Below are positions 57,809 through 64,000 of a stretch of 64,000 nt of DNA, piece after piece. The translations under genes were made by a program, and so were the position numbers. Where the stretch lies: positions 42,804 through 106,803 of the forward strand of contig NZ_CAJRAY010000005.1 of the NCBI RefSeq assembly GCF_907165215.1, in the 5' to 3' direction. The number at the start of each line of letters is the position of its first letter. Position 1 is the stretch's first letter. The stretch is from Thermobacillus xylanilyticus (GTDB taxonomy: Bacteria; Bacillota; Bacilli; Paenibacillales; Paenibacillaceae). The notes under the pieces are model-generated. The model ran no database searches, was not told the origin of the DNA, and saw only the letters and a list, made by a program, of their open reading frames with translations.

Positions 57809-58297
57809 ATGCACAAACTGCTGCTGCTGACGCTGATGGCGGCGGTGTGGATGATGCTGCTGGCGCTGCAGATCGACGGGGAGATGGCGGTCCGCACCCT
57901 GTTCGAAGCGAAGCGGGCGGTGAACCGTGCCGCCCATGCGGGGGCGCAGCAGCTGGATCAGGACGCGCTCGCGGCAGGCATCTTGCGCATCGACGAAGCG
58001 GCGGCGGCATCGGCCGCACTGCAGTATTTGCGGGTGAACATGCGGCTGGACGCTTCGCTCAAGCCGCTGCCGGGCGCGATGCTGCGCGATCCGGTCGAGA
58101 TCGCCGTGCTGCGTGTCGTGAACGCGGAAGCCGTCTTTCCGTACACGTACCGCAACGAAACGTACAATTACGAGGTGACGCTGAAGCGGCCCGGCGTCAT
58201 CCTCATCGCGCGGGTCCGGTATCCGCGCGGATTCAACGTCATGGGGCCGGTCGAGTGGTATGTGAAAGGGGCGGCGGAGCTGGTGCCGCTTCATTGA
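57809..58297 (+). CDS. TadE/TadG-like membrane-anchored protein, 162 residues
   Basis: An N-terminal helix (LLLLTLMAAVWMMLLALQI) is followed by EAKRAVNRAAHAGAQQL, a stretch typical of TadE/TadG pseudopilins, then a beta-rich outer part (VILIARVRYPRGFNVMGPVE). AAAGGGGGG lies upstream. It is the last gene of the Tad operon and is followed by a terminator. The 171-bp gap before it holds no other gene that I could support. Confidence 0.65.
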   Translation: MHKLLLLTLMAAVWMMLLALQIDGEMAVRTLFEAKRAVNRAAHAGAQQLDQDALAAGILRIDEAAAASAALQYLRVNMRLDASLKPLPGAMLRDPVEIAVLRVVNAEAVFPYTYRNETYNYEVTLKRPGVILIARVRYPRGFNVMGPVEWYVKGAAELVPLH

Positions 58298-58302
58298 AGA
58301 TC

Positions 58303-58332
58303 CCGGGGAATCGCGGATGTCCCCGGTTTTTT
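58303..58332 (+). terminator. Terminator of the Tad operon
   Basis: CCGGGGA (58303-58309) pairs with TCCCCGG (58320-58326), followed by six T. Confidence 0.88.
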
Positions 58333-58380
58333 GCGTTCTTTTTCACCCTATCCCCCTCGCTCAGGAGAAGCGGGACGGCT

Positions 58381-58412
58381 TTGACAATCCCGTCGCTGTG
58401 GGTGAATATAAT
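58381..58412 (+). promoter_or_regulatory. Promoter of the M24 peptidase gene
   Basis: TTGACA (58381-58386) is followed by TATAAT (58407-58412) with a 20-bp spacer, or AATATA with an 18-bp spacer. Confidence 0.5.
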
Positions 58413-58442
58413 CATGAGAGAAAGGTGCGGGGAGGCCATAGG

Positions 58443-59657
58443 ATGGAACATGCGCTGCCGGCGGGAGAGACGGAGAAGCGGATCGCCAGACTGCAAGAGC
58501 AGCTCAAGGCAGGCGGCTATGCCGGCATGCTCGTCTCGCAGAATACGGATCTCTACTATTTGACCGGCACGATGCAGGCCGGTTATCTGTTCGTGCCCGA
58601 CGAGGGCGAACCGACGCTTTACGTCCGCCGAAGTGTGGCGAGGGCGGAACGGGAGTCGCGCGTCAGGACGAAGCCGCTCGGCTCGTTCAAGGCGTTCGGC
58701 GCGGAGCTGGCCGCCGACTTTCCGCCGCTGACCGGGAGCGGAGAACGAAGGACCGTTCTGACGCCGCTGGATGCGCTGCCCGCGCAGCTTTACCTGCGGC
58801 TGGCCGAGCTGCTGCGCGGAGCGGGAGCGGAGCTGGCCGACGGGTCGGCCATGATGCGCCGCCTGCGCATGGTGAAGTCTCCGCATGAAATCGGGCGGAT
58901 CCAGGCGGCTGCGCGAGCCGCCGCCGAAGCGCTGGACGAGGCGCTGCCGCTGCTGCGCGAAGGCGTCACCGAGCTGGAGTGGATGGCGGCGTACGAACAC
59001 GCCGTTCGCAAGCGCGGCCATATCGGGACGATGCGGATGCGCGCCTACAATCTGGAGGTGCTGACCGGCATGGTCGGCGCCGGGGAAGCGGCGGCGGAAC
59101 CGTCCGCGTTCGACGGCCCGGCAGGCGGCCGCGGGCTCGGTCCGGCGGCGGCGCAGAGTGTCAGCCGGCGTCCGATCGGGCGCAACGAGCCGATTCTGAT
59201 CGACATCGGCTGCTGCATCGACGGGTACATCATCGACCAGACGCGCACCGCGGTGATCGGCGCATTGCCGGACGATCTGCTCGCGGCCTACGAGACTTCC
59301 GTCCGGATCATCCGGCGCGCGGAAGAGCTGCTGGTGCCGGGCACGCCGGCGGAGCGGCTGTATGAAGAAGCGGTCCGCATGGCGGATGAGGCCGGGCTGG
59401 CCGACCATTTCATGGGCTTCGGCGCCGACCGGGTCCGGTTCCTCGGCCACGGCATCGGGCTGGAGGTGGACGAGTGGCCGGTGCTCGCGCGCGGCTTCGA
59501 CATGCCGCTCGAACCCGGGATGGTCATCGCGGTGGAGCCGAAGTTTACGTTTCCCGGCCGCGGCGTCGTCGGCATCGAGAACAGTTACGCCGTGCAATCC
59601 GAAGGCCCGCCGCTCGCACTTACCCTCACGCCCGAACGGCTGATCCGGCTGCCGTAA
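58443..59657 (+). CDS. M24-family (Xaa-Pro aminopeptidase-like) metallopeptidase
   Basis: The 404-residue protein has a creatinase-like N-terminal domain (MLVSQNTDLYYLTG) and a pita-bread catalytic domain from about residue 145. Metal ligands are visible: the two Asp in IDIGCCIDGYIIDQTRT, His in FLGHGIGLEVDE, Glu in VIAVEPKF and Glu in GIENSYAV. It probably cleaves X-Pro dipeptides. The ATG at 58443 follows GGGGAGG; the frame is open upstream into the Tad terminator. It has its own promoter. Confidence 0.93.
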   Translation: MEHALPAGETEKRIARLQEQLKAGGYAGMLVSQNTDLYYLTGTMQAGYLFVPDEGEPTLYVRRSVARAERESRVRTKPLGSFKAFGAELAADFPPLTGSGERRTVLTPLDALPAQLYLRLAELLRGAGAELADGSAMMRRLRMVKSPHEIGRIQAAARAAAEALDEALPLLREGVTELEWMAAYEHAVRKRGHIGTMRMRAYNLEVLTGMVGAGEAAAEPSAFDGPAGGRGLGPAAAQSVSRRPIGRNEPILIDIGCCIDGYIIDQTRTAVIGALPDDLLAAYETSVRIIRRAEELLVPGTPAERLYEEAVRMADEAGLADHFMGFGADRVRFLGHGIGLEVDEWPVLARGFDMPLEPGMVIAVEPKFTFPGRGVVGIENSYAVQSEGPPLALTLTPERLIRLP

Positions 59658-59887
59658 GCGGGGTGCGCGGAAATGGCGGATTATCCGGCATGGCGGGCGG
59701 CAGACGGGCGCCCGGTCAGACGCCGTGCTCATATCCGGGATATCCGCATAGAATTGGAGCAAGGGTTTCTTTTCCCGGGATTTGCATACCGGTCTGTTTT
59801 TGAGTAGGATAGATTTATAGGGAGCGGCAGCCGGATGACGCGAAGGCGGCGGCATGCCGCAATGCGCAGCGAGAGGGGCGGTGAACG

Positions 59888-60265
59888 ATGTACAAGCTTG
59901 GCCAACGGGTCATAGTCGTCGCGGATCATTTTGAGCAAAATCTGCCGATTGGCGAATATGGATATATCATCGCGTATGACCGGAATGCGGACAATGCGTT
60001 CGATTACGTCGTCCGCCTGCCCAAAGTGAACAAGAACGTGTTCGTTCCGGCGGGCGACATCGAGCCGGAAGAAGTGCTGCTGAAACGGGAAGCCGAGCGG
60101 GTGGAGCGAGAGGCGCTCATCGATTACGCGCTTGCGACGCACAACGAAGAGCTGTTCCGCCGGATCATGAACGGCGGCGAGACCGAATCCCGGGAAGGAA
60201 CCGGCAAGGAAGTGCAGAGCCGGGAAGACTTCATCCGTCAAGTGAATCTGAAGGCATGGATCTGA
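59888..60265 (+). CDS. Hypothetical protein, 125 residues, SH3-like start
   Basis: The first 60 residues (YKLGQRVIVVADHFEQNLPI, then YGYIIAYDRN and DYVVRLPKVNKNVFVP) read like a small beta-barrel of the SH3/KOW kind. A highly charged helix follows (EEVLLKREAERVEREALIDY). I do not recognise the family. GAGAGGGGC precedes the ATG. A GC-rich hairpin follows the stop. Confidence 0.75.
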   Translation: MYKLGQRVIVVADHFEQNLPIGEYGYIIAYDRNADNAFDYVVRLPKVNKNVFVPAGDIEPEEVLLKREAERVEREALIDYALATHNEELFRRIMNGGETESREGTGKEVQSREDFIRQVNLKAWI

Positions 60266-60274
60266 TGCACAACG

Positions 60275-60296
60275 GACGCCGGCGCTTGCCGGCGTC
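60275..60296 (+). terminator. GC-rich hairpin after the 125-residue protein gene
   Basis: GACGCCGGC (60275-60283) pairs perfectly with GCCGGCGTC (60288-60296), with loop GCTT, followed by AACTTCTT, a poor T-run. Confidence 0.6.
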
Positions 60297-60314
60297 AACT
60301 TCTTGGTGCCGGTC

Positions 60315-60343
60315 TTTCATTCGCGGAGACGTAAAGGTATAAT
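60315..60343 (+). promoter_or_regulatory. Promoter of the atypical SDR gene
   Basis: TTTCAT (60315-60320) and TATAAT (60338-60343) are 17 bp apart, 40 bp before the ATG. Confidence 0.55.
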
Positions 60344-60383
60344 TTCCAAGGACAACTTCTGCGGATGGAGGGTACGGACCGAC

Positions 60384-61172
60384 ATGGATCTGGGATGGAC
60401 GGGCAAGGCGGCGATCGTGACCGCGGCGAGCCGCGGGCTCGGCAAGGCGTGCGCCATGCGGCTGGCGCTGGAAGGCGCGGATGTCGCGATCTGCGCTCGC
60501 GATGAGGCGGAGCTTATGCGGACGGCGGATGAGATCCGCAAGGCATCGGGACGCGATGTGCTTGCCATGCGGGCGGACGTGTCGCAGCCCGGCGACATCA
60601 AGGCGCTGGTGGACGCGGCGGCGCGGCGGTTCGGGCGGATCGACGCGCTCATCTGCAACGCGGGCGGACCGCCGTCCGGCGCTTTCATGGATATGACGGA
60701 TGAACATTGGGAAGCGGCGGTGCAGCTCAACCTGATGAGCGTTATCCGGCTCATCCGCGAGACGGTGCCGCATATGCAGCGTATCGGGGGCGGCCGGATC
60801 GTCAACATTTCATCGGTGGCGATCAAGCAGCCGATTCCGGGGCTCGTGCTCAGCAACACGCTGCGGGCCGGCCTGCACGGTCTCGTGAAGACGCTCGCGA
60901 ATGAGCTTGCTCCGGCGGGCATTCTCGTCAATACGCTCTGTCCCGGCCGTTTCGAGACGGACCGCATCTTGGGTCTGGACCGGGCATCCGCCGAACGGGA
61001 AGGCATCCCGGTGGAGGAAGTGCGCCGGCGCTCGGAATCGTCGATTCCGCTCGGGCGCTCGGGGGATCCGGAAGAATTCGCACGCTACGCGGCGTTCCTC
61101 GCTTCGCCGGCGAACAGCTACATGACGGGCCAGGCCATCGTCGTCGACGGCGGGCAGTGGCGAGGCGTCTGA
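60384..61172 (+). CDS. SDR-family protein lacking the catalytic Tyr (BKR-like)
   Basis: The 262-residue protein has a Rossmann fold with TAASRGLGKACA in place of the usual TGxxxGIG loop, ICNAGGPP, and VNISSVAIKQ. Where active SDRs have Tyr-x3-Lys, this one reads VLSNTLRAGLHG, so Tyr becomes Ser and Lys becomes Arg. The C-terminus VDGGQWRGV is normal. It resembles the beta-ketoacyl-reductase-like subgroup that has lost the catalytic tetrad. A different chemistry or a binding role is likely. GGAGGG lies 11 nt before the ATG. Confidence 0.85.
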   Translation: MDLGWTGKAAIVTAASRGLGKACAMRLALEGADVAICARDEAELMRTADEIRKASGRDVLAMRADVSQPGDIKALVDAAARRFGRIDALICNAGGPPSGAFMDMTDEHWEAAVQLNLMSVIRLIRETVPHMQRIGGGRIVNISSVAIKQPIPGLVLSNTLRAGLHGLVKTLANELAPAGILVNTLCPGRFETDRILGLDRASAEREGIPVEEVRRRSESSIPLGRSGDPEEFARYAAFLASPANSYMTGQAIVVDGGQWRGV

Positions 61173-61248
61173 CCGAAGAGGCGCCGCAGCGCGCCGGAGT
61201 CCTTGCAGAAGCGGGGGCGGAAGCCGCACGCTTCGCAGCCTCCCCTGA

Positions 61249-61277
61249 TTGAGCGCGGACAAGCGGTGCGATATAAT
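61249..61277 (+). promoter_or_regulatory. Promoter of the gatCAB operon
   Basis: TTGAGC (61249-61254) and TATAAT (61272-61277) are exactly 17 bp apart. Confidence 0.75.
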
Positions 61278-61319
61278 GGAAGGAATTGATCGGAATCGAA
61301 GGAGGCAATGGAAGCAGCG

Positions 61320-61607
61320 ATGAGCATTTCGATCCAGGATGTCGAGCACGTGGCGAAGCTGGCGCGGCTCGAACTGACGGAGGAAGAGAAGGCGAAGTAC
61401 GCGGAGCAGCTCGGCGCGATTCTGAATTATGCGCAGAAGCTGAACGAGCTGGATACGGAAAACGTGCCGCCGACGAGCCACGTCCTGCCCGTCGCGAACG
61501 TGATGCGGGACGATGAACCGCGGCCGTCCTGGCCGATCGAGAAAGTCATGCTGAACGCGCCGGACGAAGAGGACGGACAATTCCGCGTCCCGGCGGTATT
61601 GGAATAG
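61320..61607 (+). CDS. gatC: Asp/Glu-tRNA(Asn/Gln) amidotransferase subunit C
   Basis: The 95-residue protein matches Gat[21 protein letters not shown], then [16 protein letters not shown] and the C-terminal FRVPAVLE. GatC holds GatA and GatB together in the complex that converts Glu-tRNA(Gln) to Gln-tRNA(Gln). GGAGG (61301-61305) is too close to the ATG at 61308 and far from that at 61320; the family N-terminus supports 61320. Confidence 0.95.
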   Translation: MSISIQDVEHVAKLARLELTEEEKAKYAEQLGAILNYAQKLNELDTENVPPTSHVLPVANVMRDDEPRPSWPIEKVMLNAPDEEDGQFRVPAVLE

Positions 61608-61625
61608 GAAGAGGAGGAACGACCG

Positions 61626-63095
61626 TTGTCCGTATTGGATCTGCGATTGCAGGAACTGCACGACCGCTTGAGCGGCGGGGAGCTTGCGGTCTCCGATCTG
61701 GTCGAGGCTTCGCTCAGCCGGATCAAGGAGACCGAGCCCGTCGTGCAGGCGTTCATTACGCTGGACGAAGAAGGCGCGCGGGCGCAGGCGGCCGAACTGG
61801 ACAAGCAGCTGAAAGAAGGCGGAGAACGCGGGCTGCTCTTCGGCCTGCCGGCCGGCATCAAGGACAACATTGTGACGGACGGGCTGAAGACGACGTGCGC
61901 CAGCCGTTTCCTGAGCAATTACATCCCGATCTACAACGCCACCGTGATGGACAAGCTGCGCGCGGCGCAATCCGTCACGATCGGCAAGCTGAACATGGAC
62001 GAATTCGCGATGGGCGGTTCGAACGAGAACTCGGCGATGGGACCGACGCGCAACCCCTGGGATCCGGAGCGGGTTCCGGGCGGATCGAGCGGCGGATCTG
62101 CGGCGGCCGTGGCGGCGCGGCAGGTTTACTTCGCCCTCGGTTCCGACACGGGCGGTTCGATCCGGCAGCCGGCCGCCTACTGCGGCGTCGTCGGCCTGAA
62201 ACCGACGTACGGGCGCGTCTCGCGCTTCGGCCTCGTCGCCTTCGCGTCTTCGCTGGACCAGATCGGCCCGATCACGAAGAACGTCGAGGACGCGGTCTAC
62301 GTGCTGCAGGCGATCGCCGGCCATGATCCGATGGATTCGACGTCGGCCGACGTCGAGGTGCCGGACTACACCGCGGCGCTCACCGGTGACGTGCGGGGCC
62401 TCCGCATCGGCGTGCCGAAGGAGTACCTCGGCGAAGGCATCGCGCCGCAGGTGAAGGATGCGGTGCTGGCGGCGCTGAAAGTGTTCGAGTCGCTCGGCGC
62501 GACATGGGAAGAAGTGTCGCTGCCGCATACGGAATACGCGGTCGCGGCTTACTATTTGCTCGCTTCGTCGGAGGCGTCGTCCAACCTGGCGCGCTTCGAC
62601 GGCGTCCGGTACGGCGTGCGCGCCGAAAACCCGGACAACCTGATCGACCTGTACGTCAAATCGCGCAGCCAGGGATTCGGCGCGGAAGTGAAGCGCCGCA
62701 TCATGCTGGGCACGTACGCGCTCAGCTCCGGTTATTATGACGCCTACTATCTGAAGGCGCAGAAGGTCCGCACGCTGATCAAGCAGGACTTCGACCAGGT
62801 ATTCGAGAAGTTCGACGTCATCATCGGCCCGACGGCGCCGACGACGGCGTTCAAGATCGGCGAGCAGATCCATGACCCGCTTACCATGTATTTGAACGAC
62901 ATCTGCACGATTCCGGTCAACTTGGCCGGCCTGCCGGCGATCAGCGTGCCGTGCGGCCTGGCAGACGGCCTGCCGGTCGGCATGCAGATCATCGGCAAGG
63001 CGTTCGACGAGACGACGGTGCTGCGCGCGGCTTACGCATACGAGCAGGCGACGGAGCATCACAAACTGCGTCCGGCGGCCGTGGGAGGTGCGTGA
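61626..63095 (+). CDS. gatA: Asp/Glu-tRNA(Asn/Gln) amidotransferase subunit A
   Basis: The 489-residue amidase hydrolyses glutamine and passes ammonia to GatB. The Ser-cisSer-Lys triad is visible as Lys79 (AGIKDN), Ser154 ([12 protein letters not shown]) and Ser178 ([11 protein letters not shown]). Start is TTG at 61626 after GAGGAGG; it lies 18 bp after gatC. Length is normal. Confidence 0.97.
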   Translation: MSVLDLRLQELHDRLSGGELAVSDLVEASLSRIKETEPVVQAFITLDEEGARAQAAELDKQLKEGGERGLLFGLPAGIKDNIVTDGLKTTCASRFLSNYIPIYNATVMDKLRAAQSVTIGKLNMDEFAMGGSNENSAMGPTRNPWDPERVPGGSSGGSAAAVAARQVYFALGSDTGGSIRQPAAYCGVVGLKPTYGRVSRFGLVAFASSLDQIGPITKNVEDAVYVLQAIAGHDPMDSTSADVEVPDYTAALTGDVRGLRIGVPKEYLGEGIAPQVKDAVLAALKVFESLGATWEEVSLPHTEYAVAAYYLLASSEASSNLARFDGVRYGVRAENPDNLIDLYVKSRSQGFGAEVKRRIMLGTYALSSGYYDAYYLKAQKVRTLIKQDFDQVFEKFDVIIGPTAPTTAFKIGEQIHDPLTMYLNDICTIPVNLAGLPAISVPCGLADGLPVGMQIIGKAFDETTVLRAAYAYEQATEHHKLRPAAVGGA

Positions 63096-63098
63096 TCG

Positions 63099-64000
63099 AT
63101 GACAACGACGACGAGATATGAAACGGTCATCGGCCTGGAAGTGCACGTGGAGCTCCATACGAAGACGAAAATTTTCTGCGGCTGCTCCACGTCCTTCGGC
63201 GCTCCGCCGAATACGCACACGTGCCCGATCTGCCTCGGCCATCCGGGCGTGCTGCCGGTGGTGAACCGCCAGGCGGTCGAGTACGCGATGAAGGCGGCGA
63301 TGGCGCTCAATTGCGAGATCGCGGACGTGACGAAGTTTGACCGGAAGAACTATTTCTACCCCGACCTGCCGAAGGCGTACCAGATCTCGCAATACGACCA
63401 GCCGATCGGCAAGAACGGGTGGATCGACATCGAAGTGAACGGCCAGACGAAGCGGATCGGCATTACGCGCGTCCATCTCGAGGAGGACGCCGGCAAGCTG
63501 ACCCACGTCGAAGGCGGCTATGCTTCGCTGGTCGACCTGAACCGCGTCGGCACGCCGCTCATCGAGATCGTCTCCGAGCCGGACATCCGCTCGCCCGAGG
63601 AAGCGCGCGCCTATCTGGAGAAGCTCAGGGCGATCATGCTCTATTGCGAAGTGTCGGACGTGAAGATGGAGGAAGGTTCCCTCCGCTGCGACGCGAACAT
63701 TTCGCTGCGCCCGTGGGGTCAGGAGAAGTTCGGCGTGCGCGCCGAGCTGAAGAACATGAACTCGTTCCGCAGCGTGCAGCGCGGTCTCGAGTACGAGGAA
63801 TGGCGTCAGGCCGACATTCTCGACAGCGGCGGCGAAGTCGTGCAGGAGACGCGCCGCTGGGACGAGTCGCAGGGCAAGACGCTGTCGATGCGGGGCAAGG
63901 AAGAAGCGCATGACTACCGCTACTTCCCCGATCCGGACCTCGTCCGGATCGTCATCGACGAGGAATGGAAGGCGCGCGTCCGCGCTTCGATTCCGGAGCT
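63099..64000 (+). CDS. gatB: Asp/Glu-tRNA(Asn/Gln) amidotransferase subunit B (cut by window end)
   Basis: The frame is open to the end of the window (300 codons). It begins [20 protein letters not shown] and contains [18 protein letters not shown] and the Cys-rich zinc segment [20 protein letters not shown]. GatB binds the charged tRNA and activates it with ATP before amidation. GGGAGGTG lies 8 nt before the ATG, 3 bp after gatA. Confidence 0.96.
   Translation, partial: MTTTTRYETVIGLEVHVELHTKTKIFCGCSTSFGAPPNTHTCPICLGHPGVLPVVNRQAVEYAMKAAMALNCEIADVTKFDRKNYFYPDLPKAYQISQYDQPIGKNGWIDIEVNGQTKRIGITRVHLEEDAGKLTHVEGGYASLVDLNRVGTPLIEIVSEPDIRSPEEARAYLEKLRAIMLYCEVSDVKMEEGSLRCDANISLRPWGQEKFGVRAELKNMNSFRSVQRGLEYEEWRQADILDSGGEVVQETRRWDESQGKTLSMRGKEEAHDYRYFPDPDLVRIVIDEEWKARVRASIPE

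Noticed and set aside
60810-63911. 1033-codon leftward open frame opposite SDR and gatCAB
   Set aside because: Antisense to highly conserved gat genes; no start signals.

Overview
The window looks like chromosome of a high-GC, spore-forming member of the Bacillales, most like Paenibacillaceae (Paenibacillus, Cohnella or Thermobacillus type). The signs are strong GGAGG ribosome-binding sites with many TTG and GTG starts, three sugar ABC importers without their own ATPase, two YesM/YesN-type two-component systems, the Bacillus-style ydcC-alr-ndoAI-ndoA neighbourhood, and gatCAB. No rRNA, tRNA or intact insertion sequence was seen.

Layout. 1-1.75 kb: the edge of a palindrome array, an SRPBCC protein and an AlkD-like repair protein. 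1.8-17.2 kb: a glycan (probably mannoside) utilisation locus with a GntR/LacI-type regulator, two permeases, a binding lipoprotein, a GH38 alpha-mannosidase, an unassigned hydrolase-like protein, a DUF4965-type protein, a secreted GxGYxYP protein and an SGNH hydrolase. A shared operator (GACATA-N3-GACATA) sits at three promoters of this locus. 17.26-17.49 kb: five copies of a TGGTGCA/TGCACCA palindrome spaced 51-52 bp apart. 17.5-30.7 kb: mixed accessory genes (endonuclease-like protein, DHA2 exporter with TetR, YidC paralogue, S-layer-type protein, VOC protein, AdaA with an amino acid permease, kinase-like phosphotransferase, mscL remnant, LysR with a CynX-like MFS). 30.7-45.2 kb: two neighbouring modules, each with histidine kinase, AraC response regulator, binding lipoprotein and two permeases, in different gene order, with copies of a short dispersed repeat on both sides of the second. 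45.3-46.5 kb: AT-rich small genes and gene debris.

46.6-52.1 kb: the ydcC-alr-ndoAI-ndoA region, altered twice. A marR plus broken SDR cassette sits between ydcC and alr and is followed by a diverged second copy of the ydcC 3' end. A second full-length NdoAI-like antitoxin follows the toxin gene. 52.1-58.3 kb: a compact Tad/Flp-type operon (SAF-domain protein, degenerate CpaE/TadZ, TadA, TadB, TadC, a 49-residue candidate pilin and two small membrane-anchored proteins) behind a strong promoter and a terminator-like leader hairpin. 58.4-64 kb: an M24 peptidase, a small conserved-looking protein, an atypical SDR and gatC-gatA-gatB, with gatB cut by the window end.

The best candidates for something undescribed are the phased palindrome arrays, the stripped-down Tad locus with its leader, the duplicated antitoxin, and the hydrolase-like protein at 9824-12001. 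Functions are assigned from sequence reading alone; no database search was possible.
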